Source: Plectosphaerella cucumerina
Lineage: Eukaryota; Ascomycota; Sordariomycetes; Glomerellales; Plectosphaerellaceae
DNA: 64,000 nucleotides
Reading direction: 5' to 3'
NCBI GenBank assembly: GCA_020746995.1
Contig: JAGPXD010000004.1
Location: forward strand, 1,302,001-1,366,000
A program made the position numbers and the translations under genes. Each line of letters starts with the position of its first letter. Position 1 is the first letter of the stretch. The notes beneath the pieces were generated by a model. That model searched no databases. It was not told the DNA's origin and saw only the letters and a list, made by a program, of their open reading frames with translations. This document shows positions 44,808 through 56,500 of this stretch, in pieces.

Positions 44808-47557
44808 TCATTCTCGTGGTAGGGCGTGTGACGTCCCAACTCGGAGAGAAGAAGGGCGAGAGTAATGAGAGAGTGTGGAGGGCGCGAAGGCCGGCCAGCG
44901 TTGGGCCTAGGTGAGGAGTGACGAAAGGGCCGCCAGGGCACGGCTGCAGGTGAGATGTCTCACGGAGGTGTGACCGGGTCCGTGGTGAGCTGGATGGGTG
45001 AATGAATGGAGACACCACAAGAAGGGACACCAGGAAACAAGGCAGCCAAATGCCGGGTAGGAAGAGCGGGGCGGTCCGGCGGTGACGGAACCCTGACCTG
45101 CTTTGCTGTTGCTGACCCGGGGTGAAGTCCGGGGACACGATGAGGCTCCGGAGGGTGAATCAGTGCTTGGTAAAGGACGGCGAGGTTTCGGAGGGGCTGA
45201 TTGAGTTCGAGGAAGTCGCGGTCGATGCTCTAAAGTCGAAATGGTCGGCGGCGCAGACTATTGATCGTGTGTGTTGCGGTGGCTTGGGTGCTTGAATGGA
45301 GGTAAGTACGGGCTGGCCGAGAGGTGGCGATCTTGTGTAAGGATGATGAGGCGGGTGAGTGATCGAAGTCTGGCGAAGAAATTGAAGACGAAGGAGGAAG
45401 CTGGGAAGACCTGCGAGCGGGCGGCCGCGATCTTGAACGGGATGGAAAGACTGGAAGGAGCAGTCGGCAGGAGGCGAAAGGCGGGAGGCAGGTGCGCTCC
45501 GATTCGTCCCTTCCCTGCAAGGCTGGCTGAGGATGGAAAGTTGGCGTTTGGCAGGTAGCAAAAGCAAGCGCCTGGTAGGAGCTGGAGCAGGAACGGTGGG
45601 GGTCTTCTCCAGGATCTGGGGGTTCCTTCCTTGGAGGTTACGGGCAAGAGCAGGCAGGCAAGGCAAGCAGCTGGATCTGGACCTCTCGATGCGCCGCGTT
45701 GCGGTGAGATTCGCGCGAAAGAAAAAAAAGACTGGAGTGTCGTCCCCCCCGCCGAAAGATGCGACGCGCCGGGACCCCGAGCCTGACAGCGTGATTGATG
45801 ACTCTCTGGGTGTGCCCAATGCCCGCGTGCGGAGTCGGAACAGGGCAGCCGTGCCCAGTGATGATCTCCACGACTCGACTCGGGTCCCCGAATGACCTCC
45901 CCCTGACGTCGGGTTGTGTTTGTCCGTGCCCCCTTGCTCGTCTCTCTGCTCTCCCCGGCTTCGAACACGTTCAGGATGGTTCTAGAGACGCATGACCAAA
46001 ACGCCACAGAACACCATCTACAACTTGACCGCGCATAGTGTCTTCGACTTCAACGTCTGTCGTCCAACATGCATCCCATCTTCCCCTTTCCCGCCCCCCC
46101 CTCGCCGCCGACTTCGCCGGTCTCAGACCCCTGCAGGCGGAACCCACTCCGCGCCATGAAAGTCCCTGGAAACACCCGTCCCACACCTCTTTATCTTCCC
46201 ATTTTCCACTTTTCATCCCAACCAACCCAGAGCCGGAAGCTTGATCGTGTGCGATCCTCGTGGCCTTGCATCGCATTGCCATCGGATCGAATCACTCAAT
46301 TGTACAGACGGATAGACAGGCAAGGTTGCTGGTTGCGTTGGTGGGAGGCAAACATGGCGTCGGGAGCACAAAATCGAGGGGTGGTTTGGACCCTGGACCC
46401 TGCAAGACCCCAAAATCCCTTGGAATGACGTCCATGGTAACATCGTCGTCGCACTGGCGGCTGTTCTCTGCCGGTACCTCCGGGTCTTTCAACAAACACC
46501 ACATCCCAGAGAACAGTCCAGAAGAATCACGCGCATCGTCCGGCGTTGGTCAAATAGCCAGGTCTCGCGCGCCCGCGGACACAGGACTGACTCGCCATAC
46601 CAACGGTTTGACAGCTCCCGGCCCTTGGCAAGACAGCGCCGTCGAAATCCTGGCGCAAATGCCATCCCGGCTAGTGTTCTGTAGCACGTCCATGGAAGTC
46701 TTGCAGCTCGGTTTACCAACCCGATCGATCCCATCGCCAGTATCACCACTTCGGCCACCAAACCCTTCACAGACCTGAGCGCCGGTCGACACTGCCTGGC
46801 ACGGCGAGGCGTCGGATGCACGAATCGCGGCGGTGAAGCATCTGGTGGCTGGCCGCGGAGTTGTCCGTGAAGCAGAATTTGCCAGCACGTCGCATCAAAT
46901 CGATGCAATCGTGATGGTCACCACCCAGGTGTCAAAGTGCCGGCTTGAGTGCCGTCTCGCGATGTTGTCTGGCACCTTCCGAAGCGAGGGTGTGTTGAGT
47001 GAAGTCGCCACATGTCTTCATCTCACGGAGACTTCGGATGCATTTCTCAGGCTTCGATGCATCATGTCCCGTCAATGCCGCGATGGTTTGTAAGGGTCCT
47101 CCTGGCCGCTTACTATTTTCTGCGCCAAAGAAAGGAACTCCGACGATTGGAAGTCACAACCCCCAGCACCTTCCCCCGCGATGCAGGGGCTGGTAAATTG
47201 GGATGTGCAGTTGACCGCCTGCCGTTTGGGTGGGCGCGATTCTGCCGTCCCCAACGCGTGTGCACCACCCTGACCACCAAAAATCCAACCCCAGACGCGT
47301 ATCGCCAGCTTCACTCCCGATCGCCATGATCGTTCTTCACCACTGATCACCTTCGAATGATTCATCAAGCTGCCTTGCGTGCTCAGAAATTGTTTGATCT
47401 TGATTACCGTTACGCCCCAACACCCAGTCATTACCTAGTTATACAAGATGGCATCGAGGCCACACCTCTCTCGCCTCGAAATGAAACAGTCTGGGGCCAT
47501 TGGCCACCCATTACAAAGAAATACCGGGAGAAAAGAAAAGTCCCAAAGAAATCCTCC
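44808..47557. other. 2.75-kb region without a convincing gene
   Basis: It holds the upstream region of the histidine kinase and the 3' flank of the giant repeat gene. Open frames on both strands (up to about 250 codons) are mutually overlapping shadows. Pyrimidine/purine-asymmetric stretches near 45140-45700 could be transcribed leader of the kinase. Confidence 0.5.
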
Positions 47558-50500
47558 TCACACAATGCACGTCTTCAGGAGTGTCGAGCACCTGAGTCCC
47601 GTCGCGCACTTGGCGGTCGCACTGCATGCAGCACCCAGGGCACCGCCCGTCGAACCACCACCCGTGGTCGAGCCACCCGCGGCCGCGCCGCCGCCAGTGC
47701 TGGATCCCGTTCCAAGCACTCCAGTGACGGCCGCATTCACCGCACCACCGACATTGCCGGCCGCCACGTTGTTGACCACCGCGGGCACAACACCATTGGC
47801 GCCAACCGTGTCGCTGACGGCATCCGAGACGGTTGCCTTGACATCACCGTTCCCGAGATTCTCCGCCGCGTTGGGAAGGAGGCCGCCAGTGCCGCCGCCG
47901 GTACCGACCTGGGCACCGACTTCGACGTTGACGCCTCCAGTGTTGCTCTGGCTGCTTCCCGTCTGGCTTGGGGCCTGAGCGCTTGTCGGCTGGGGGTTCG
48001 CAGCAGCCTTGGTTGACTCGGAGCCGCCGACCTGGACGCCGACGCTGATGCCGAGACCTCCGTTGTTACCCTGGGCTGTTGTTGGGTTCGCGGCCTGGGC
48101 AGTTGTTGTTGGCTGAGGGGGTGCGGCAGCCTTTGTCGATTCGGCGCCACCGAGCTGGACACCGACGCTGAGATCGAGGCCGAGGCCTCCGTTGTTGCTC
48201 TGGACAGTTGTCGGCTGGGCTGTTGTTGGCTGGGCAGTCGTCGTTGGCTGAGCGACTGTTGTTGGCTGAGCAGTCGTTGTTGGCTGAATAACAGTGGTCG
48301 GCTGAGCGGTGGTTGTCGGCTGCACAGCCGTCGTCGGCTGGACGGTGGTCGTGGGAGGGACCGCAGCAGGCTGAGTTGTCGTCGAAATAGAGCCGCCAGA
48401 GCCGAGGTTGATACCGAGATCGAGACCGATGCCTCCGAGACCAAGGTTGAGACCTCCAGAGTTGGCCCTGCTGGTTGTCTGACTGGCAGGCTGAGCCGTT
48501 GTCGGCTGAGCAGCTGACGGCTGAACTGTGGTCGACGGGGCAGGGGCCGGCTGAGAAGTCGTAGCCTGAGGGTTTTCAGCGGGCTTGGTCGAACCAGAGC
48601 CAGAGCCAAGGATACCGCCAAGATCCAAGTTCAGACCAAGACCCAAGCCACCAGAGTTGCCACCAGCCGTTGTCTGGCTTGCGGGCTGGGCCGTTGTCGG
48701 CTGAGGGTTCTCAGCGGGCCTGGTCGAACCAGAGCCAGAGCCAAGGATGCCGCCGAGATCAAGGCTCAGATCGAGACCAAGACCGCCCGGGTTTCCGGTA
48801 GCTGGCGTTTGGCTTGCGGGTTGCGCTGTGGTCGTTGGCTGAGGGGCCCCAGAAGGCTGAGCTGTCGCTGGCTGGGAGTTCGCTGCAGTCGAGGTCGGGC
48901 CAGAGCCGAGCTGGATACCGGCATCAAGACCGACGCTGAGGCCGCCAAGTCCAAGATCGAGGCCGCCGAGTCCGAGGTCAAGACCTCCCGAGCCCGCCCT
49001 GGTTGTTGTCTGGCTTGCGGGTTGAGCAGTTGTCGCTGGCTGGGAGTTCGCCGCAGTCGAGGTCGGGCCAGAGCCGAGCTGAATTCCGGCACTAAGATCG
49101 ATACCGAGTCCGCCAAGTCCGAGGTCGAGACCTCCAGAGCCTCCCTGAGTCGCCGTTGTCTGGCTAGCTGGCGCGCTGGCTGCTGTGCTTTGGCCATTGC
49201 CAAGCCCGATATCGATGCTGAGACCGAGGCCACCACCCTGGTTGCCTCCGGCAGGTCCTGCTGTTGTCGAGGTAGGCGCGGTCGGAGCAGTGGTGATCTG
49301 GCTGCCACCTGTTTGAGTTGGAACTGGAGTCGCAGGGCCGGGCTCAGAAGTTGTCGCAGGACGAGTGGACGAGACCGTTGCCCCGCCATTATTGCCCTGT
49401 CCGCCGTTGCCGAACAGGCCTCCCAGGACGCCATTGACGCCGTTGACAACTGAGCCGAGGAGACCACCGTTGTTCTCAGGAGTTGCCGACGTCGTCGGCA
49501 GCGGCGCACCGGAGCCGGCGGTTTGAGTTGAAGGCACTGTGGTCGCGGCTGCGGCTGCGGTTGATGTCGCAGTGGCTCCGCCCTGGTTGCCACCTCCACC
49601 GATGAGGCCGTTGACAAGAGAGTTGAAGAGGCCACCAACTACTCCACCATTGCCCTGTTCCGGCTGGGTCGGGCTGCTTCCCGATCCGAGGTCAACTTGG
49701 ACATCAAGTCCGAGAGCCGAGCCCAAGCCAGTCAGCAGTCCGTCGATACCGCCGGTTGTGTTGCTCTTGTCGGTCTGGAACAGATCCGCGATGAGATCCG
49801 GGGTCAACTGGTCGAGGTTGCCGCTTCCCAGGTTGTCCAGGACCGTGGGGAGAACTCCGCCATTGATAGCGCCCGAGCCTGCCAGGTCTTCAAGGGCCTG
49901 GGTGAGTGCCTTCGGGATGTCGCCATTCTGGAGGTTCTCGCTGAGGTTGGGGACGAGACCTTGGTCGCCGTCGTTGCCTTCGCCGCTACCAGGGGAAGTC
50001 GAGTTTCCGCCCGGCGTCAAAGTGGGAAGTGTCGAGCCGAGAACGCCACCTAGTGTGTTGCCGATGGCAGCTGGGAGACCATCGAGGACGTTGGTGAGGT
50101 CGGTAACGTTGGCAGGAGGGTTTGTGCCGAGTCCACCCAACACGTTGTCGAGCAGGTCGGTGATGGCGTCCGTGCCGGCCGGGATGTTGGAGCTGTTGCC
50201 GACGCCGTCGAAGAGGTCGCTGACAACAGTCGGCACAGTAGCGCCGAGGTTGCCAGTCGCCACCTGATCAAGCACCTTGTTGACCAGGCCGGGTCCCTGT
50301 GCTCCGCCGAAAAGTCCTTGGAGCAAGTCGGTGACGCCCTTCGTCAGGTCACCAGCGCTCAGGTTGTTGACCAGCGTGGCGACGATGCCGGTACCGTTGC
50401 CCTCGGGAGCCTGGCCGCCGCTTCCCAGTGTCAGGTTGAGCAAGCCAGACAGTCCTGTGGAACCACCGATGGCGCCCACTGCGCCGTCACCAAGAACGTC

Positions 50501-53500
50501 AGTGACGAAATCGTTGACGGCCTTGATGAGATCGCCTTCTTGCGCGTTGTCGACCAAGTGCGAAAGCGCACCGGTTCCTGCGGTTCCGTTGCCGAAGAGG
50601 TCAGTGACCAGGCCTCGGACGGCCTGGTCGACACTGGCTGAGTCCAGGTTCGCCACGAAGTTGGGCACGAGACCGTTGCCAGTGCTGACGTTGCCCGAGT
50701 CGACAGGCTCGCCATTGGAGAGGCCAGGCAGGGACGTGAGGAGATCCGTGATTGCGGATCCGCTGTCGCCTCCAAGGCCAAGGTGCTCCAAAGCGCTGTC
50801 CACGACGCCAATAATGCCGCCGGTGTTGTTGTTCGCTCCGCCAGCGTCGATGTCGAGTCCAAGATCCACTCCGAGATCAAGGCCGAGGCCCCCTTCGCCG
50901 CCCAGGAGCTCACGCACGAGATCCTCGACGCCGTTCGTCTTGTTCAGGGCGCCCGAGTTGAGCGCGGAACCCAGGATGTCCTTGAGGGCATCCTTGGGCA
51001 CTTGGTCCAACGTGCCGTTCTGCAGGTGTCCCAAGATTGTCGGCACCAGCCCACCGTCGATAGCTCCGTCATCGACGAGATCGACGAGGAGCTGAGGCAG
51101 GATCTGGTTCAGGTTACCAGACAGAATGTTGTCCGCCAGGTGCGGCACGATGCCGTCTTGTTCGCCACCGTTGTTCGATCCACCTCCACCGCCTCCCAAC
51201 AGTCCGCCGAGCAGGCCACCAAGCAGGCCTCCGTTTCCTCCGTCGTTTCCTCCATTTCCATCTCCGCCGTTCGTGGGTCCAATCAGAGTGTTGAGAAGGT
51301 TGCCCACCAGTCCGGTACCGTTGTTGCTGGGGCCGCCGACGAGGTTTTCGACCGCCGTCGACACTGTGGCCCCCAGGTCACCGGACGTCACACCATTCAG
51401 CAAGTCTTGGACGACTCCCTGGTTGTCCTTTCCATCTCCGAAGAGATCGTTGTTGAGGCCCGAGACGACTTGTTCAACGTCTCGGATCAGATCGGGGGCA
51501 ACGTCGCCAAGATCGCCGGCTGCCACGTTGGTCACCAGGTTGGTGACAAGTCCGTTGATCGGTTCGCCATCATCCGTGGAGCCACCAAGCAGCGAGCCAA
51601 CAATTGCTGGAATGCCGCTGGTGTTGCCCACGAGGTCAGCACCCACGATGTCGAGAAGACCTCCCAGAAGACCCGTGTTCTCCGGAGTTCCATCACCCAG
51701 AATGGTCTTGATAGTGTCGGGCACGACGTTGTCGAGTTCGCCATTTTCGACGTCCTTGAGAATGCTCTGAACGATACCATTCTCGCCCAACACTGCTTCG
51801 AGGACGACTGGCAGTGCTGTGTTGTTGCCTGAGCCCGTGATCTGACTGACGACCGAGTTGACCAGACCGTCAGGTCCGAGAACTTCGTTGACCACGGTAG
51901 GGACGACGCCGCCCTCGGGGTTTGTCAAGTTGAAGACGGCATCGGGCAGCAGGCCGCCGGCCTCCGGAGTTCCGTCGCCGAAGACGTCCACGAGAACGTC
52001 CTCCAAGATCTTTTGGGGGTCGCCGCTGGCGAGATTTGTCGCAAGATTCGTGAGAACGCCATTTTCTCCGATCGTGTTGTCAACGGCAGTGGTAACGAGA
52101 CCAGCGCCGCCTTCAGCCTGTCGGCCGAAGAGTCGGATACAAATGAGATTGCCGACGCCGAGAAGAGTGCCAGGTGGGCACTTGCATGCGTCGTCGACGC
52201 AGGTAGCGCCCTGGGGGCACAACGCCTGGATGCAAAGGGGAATCTGGATGTCGACACAGATGCCAAGGGCAAGTTCCTGGCCCGGGGGACAGGCACATGA
52301 GCCACCAGATCCCGAGCAGCCCTGGCCTGGAGCGCACAAAAGTCCCAGGCACACATTGACATTGAGGCCAACGCAGATGAGTCCCGAGACGTCGAGGAGC
52401 GAGCCCTCGGGGCAATTGCACTGTCCGTCGACACAGGTGCCGCCGCCCTGGCAGGGGATGAGGTCGGTGCAGACGGCGACCGCGACGTTGATGCAGATGC
52501 CATCGACATTGAGCGTCTGACCGGAAGGACAGCCGCAGACGCCGTTCGTGAGCACCTGGTTGTTGGGGCAAGTACAGACGCCGTTGGCGCAGGTTCCGCC
52601 CTGGCAGGGCACGTTGGCACAGGGGTTGGCAGGCGTCGTCTCGCAGACTCCGTTATTCAAAGTCTGGCCCGCGGGACAACCGCAGACGCCGTTGGTGAGG
52701 ACCTGGTTGTTGGGGCAAGTACAAATGCCGTTGGCACAAGTACCTCCCTGACAGGCCACGCCGGTGCAAAGATCGACGGGGTTCTCGCAGACGCCGTTGT
52801 TGTTGGTCTGACCCGCGGGACAACCGCAGACGCCGTTGGTGAGGATCTGGTTGTTCGGGCAAGTGCAGACGCCGTTGGCGCATGTGCCTCCAGTGCAGGT
52901 CACAGCAGCGCAAGGATCGGCAGGTGTCTCGCACACGCCACCATTGAGGACCTGACCAGGAGGACACTCGCAGACGCCATTGTTGAGAGTCTGGGTACCG
53001 GGACAAGTGCAGACGCCGTTGGCGCAGGTGCCGCCGACACAGGGCACGGCTGCGCAAGGATCGGCGGGCGTCTCGCAAACACCACCGTTGAGAACCTGAC
53101 CGGCAGGGCACTCGCAGACGCCGTTGACGACAGTCTGGGTCGAAGGACAGGTGCAGATGCCGTTGGCGCAAGTACCGCCGCCGCAAGGGACGTTGGCACA
53201 AGGATCCGCGGGTGTTCCGCAGACGCCGCCTGTAAGGACCTGACCAGCAGGGCACTCGCAGACGCCGTTGACGACAGTCTGGGTCGAAGGACAGGTGCAG
53301 ATGCCGTTGGCGCAAGTACCGCCGCCGCAAGGGACGTTGGCACAAGGATCCGCGGGTGTTCCGCAGACGCCGCCTGTAAGGACCTGACCAGCAGGGCACT
53401 CGCAGACGCCGTTGACGACAGTCTGGGTCGAAGGACAGGTGCAGATGCCGTTGGCGCAAGTACCGCCGCCGCAAGGGACGTTGGCACAAGGATCCGCGGG

Positions 53501-56500
53501 TGTTCCGCAGACACCGCCTATCAGGACCTGGCCGGCAGGGCACTCGCAAACACCGTTGACAACAGTCTGGGTCGAAGGACAGGTACAGATGCCATTGGCG
53601 CAAGTGCCACCTTGGCAAGGGACGTTGGCGCAAGGGTCTGCGAGAGGTCCGCAGACGCCGTTGTTGAGAACCTGGCTGCCAGGGCAAGTGCAGATGCCGT
53701 TGGCGCAAGTTCCTCCCACACAGGGGACGTTGGCGCAAGGGTCGACTGGCTGCTCACACACACCGTTGTTCAACACCTGAGAGCCAGGGCAGTTGCACAC
53801 ACCGCTGGTGCAAGTACCGCCGACGCAGGGAACGTTTTCGCAGGGATCGGTGGGACTGGGCTCGCAAACTCCAGCGTTGTTGACCTGGTTACCGGGGCAC
53901 TGACAGACACCGTTGGTGCAGGTACCTCCAACACAGGGAACGTTGGCACAAGGGTCTGCTGGCGGCTCGCATATGCCATTGGTGAGGACCTGGGAGCCAG
54001 GGCAAGTACAGATGCCGTTGGCGCAGGTGCCGCCCTGGCAAGGAACGTTGGCACAGGGGTCAACCGGGTTTGGCGTACAAGTCCCGGCGTCGTTGAACTG
54101 TCCCTGAGGACAGGTACAAATGCCGTTGGCACAGGTGCCTCCCACGCAAGGAACGTTGGCGCAAGGGTCGACCGGGTTCGGTGTGCAGGTTCCAGCATCA
54201 TTGAACTGGCCCTGAGGACAAGTACAAATGCCGTTGGCACAGGTGCCTCCCACGCAGGGGACGTTGGCGCAAGGGTCGACCGGGTTGGGAGTACAAGTTC
54301 CGGCGTCGTTGAACTGGCCTTGGGGACAGTTGCACACGCCGTTGGTGCAGGTTCCTCCCACGCAAGGAACATTGGCGCAGGGGTCGACTGGGTTGGGGGT
54401 ACAAGTCCCAGCGTCGTTGAACTGGCCGGGAGGGCAGCTGCACACGCCGTTCGTGCAAGATCCACCCACGCAAGGGACGTTGGCGCAGGGGTCGACTGGG
54501 TTGGGCGTGCAGGTTCCGGCATCGTTGAACTGACCTTGAGGACAAGTGCAGACGCCGTTGGCGCAAGTACCTCCCACGCAGGGAACGTTGGCACAAGGGT
54601 CCACGGGACCAGGCTCGCAGACTCCGTTGTTCAACACCTGAGTGCCGGGACAAGTGCAGATGCCGTTGGCGCAGGTGCCACCCTGGCAAGGAACATTCGC
54701 GCAGGGGTCGACGGGTCCAGGTCCGCAGATGCCGTTGTTCAGTACTTGAGTGCCGGGGCAGGTACAGATGCCGTTGGCACATGTGCCGCCTTGACAGGGC
54801 ACATTGGCGCAGGGGTCGACGGGAGGGGTTTCGCAGACACCGTTGTTCAGGACCTGAGTGCCGGGACAAGTGCAGATACCGTTGGCACACGTGCCGCCCT
54901 GGCAAGGAACATTCGCGCAGGGGTCGACGGGACCAGGCCCGCAGATGCCGTTGTTCAGTACTTGAGTGCCGGGGCAGGTACAGATGCCATTGTTGCAAGT
55001 TCCACCCTGGCAGGGGACGTTGGCGCAAGGATCGGTAGGGCCACAGACGCCTGCGTTGAGGAACTGGCCCTGAGGACAGGTGCAGATACCCTCGCTGCAA
55101 GTACCGCCTTGGCAGGGAACGTTGGCGCAGGGATCAGTCGGTCCGCAAACACCAGCGTTGAGGAATTGACCCTGAGGGCAGGTGCAGACACCCTGAGAGC
55201 ATGTACCTCCCTGGCAAGGGACGTTGGCACAGGGATCGGTAGGTCCGCAGACACCAGCGTTCAAGAACTGACCCTGAGGACAGTTGCAAACGCCGTTGGT
55301 ACAAGTCCCGCCCGTGCAGGGAACGTTGGCGCAAGGGTCAGCAGGAGTCTCGCAGACGCCGTTGTTGTTCACTTGACCCTGAGGGCATGTGCAGACGCCG
55401 TTGGCGCAGGTGCCTCCGGTGCAGAGGATGTTGAGGCAGAGATCGATGGTGATGCAGATACCGTTCGAGAAGGTCTGGCCTTGGCCACAGACGCAGACGC
55501 CGTTGTCGCAGGTCGAGCCTCCGGTACATTGGACGCCTGTGCAAAGGTCGTCATCTTCGCAAACACCGGCGTTGAAGGACTGGCCATTGGGACAGACACA
55601 GTTGCCGTTGGTGCAGCTCGAGCCGCCAGTGCAAGTAACGCCGTCACAGGGATCCCTGGCTTCGCAAAGACCGCCATTGAGCGTCTGGCCAGCAGGGCAG
55701 ACACAGACACCATCCTCGCAGCTGGAGCCTCCGGTACACTGCACGTTGGCGCAGAGATCGTTGTTCTGGCAGATGCCAGCATTGAAGGACTGGCCAGTAG
55801 GACAGACGCAGTTACCAGAGACACAGGAAGAGCCTCCGGTGCAGAGGATGTTGAGGCAGAGATCGATAATGATGCAGATACCGTTTGAGAACGACTGACC
55901 TGTGGGACAGACACAGTTGCCGGAAACACAGGACGAGCCTCCTGAACACTGAACGTTGGCGCAGAGGTCGTTATCTTGGCAAACGCCGGCATTGAACGAC
56001 TGGCCAGTAGGACAGACGCAGTTACCAGAGACACAGGAAGAGCCTCCGGTACACTGCACGTTGGCGCAGAGATCGTCGTCTTCGCAGATGCCGGCATTGA
56101 AGGACTGGCCAGTAGGACAGACGCAGTTACCAGAGACACAGGAAGAGCCTCCGGTGCAGAGGATGTTGAGGCAGAGATCGATGATGATGCAGATACCGTT
56201 CGAGAACGTCTGACCTGTGGGACAGACGCAGTTTCCAGAGACACAGGACGAGCCTCCAGAACACTGAACGTTGGCGCAGAGGTCGTTATCTTCGCAGATA
56301 CCGGCATTGAACGTCTGGCCCGTAGGACAGACACAGTTGCCGGAAACGCAGCTTGAGCCTCCGGAGCATTGGACGCCGGTGCAGAGATCGTCATTCTGGC
56401 AGACTCCGTTGTTGAACGACTGACCCGTAGGACAAACGCAGTTGCCGTTGTTGCAGGTTGATCCTCCAGTGCAAGTGACGCCAGTGCAGGCGTCAGCTTC

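Noticed and set aside
44808..46007. Minus-strand frames of about 220-250 codons upstream of the histidine kinase
   Set aside because: Low-complexity Ser/Pro/Arg shadows of a GC-skewed leader region; no conserved motif.
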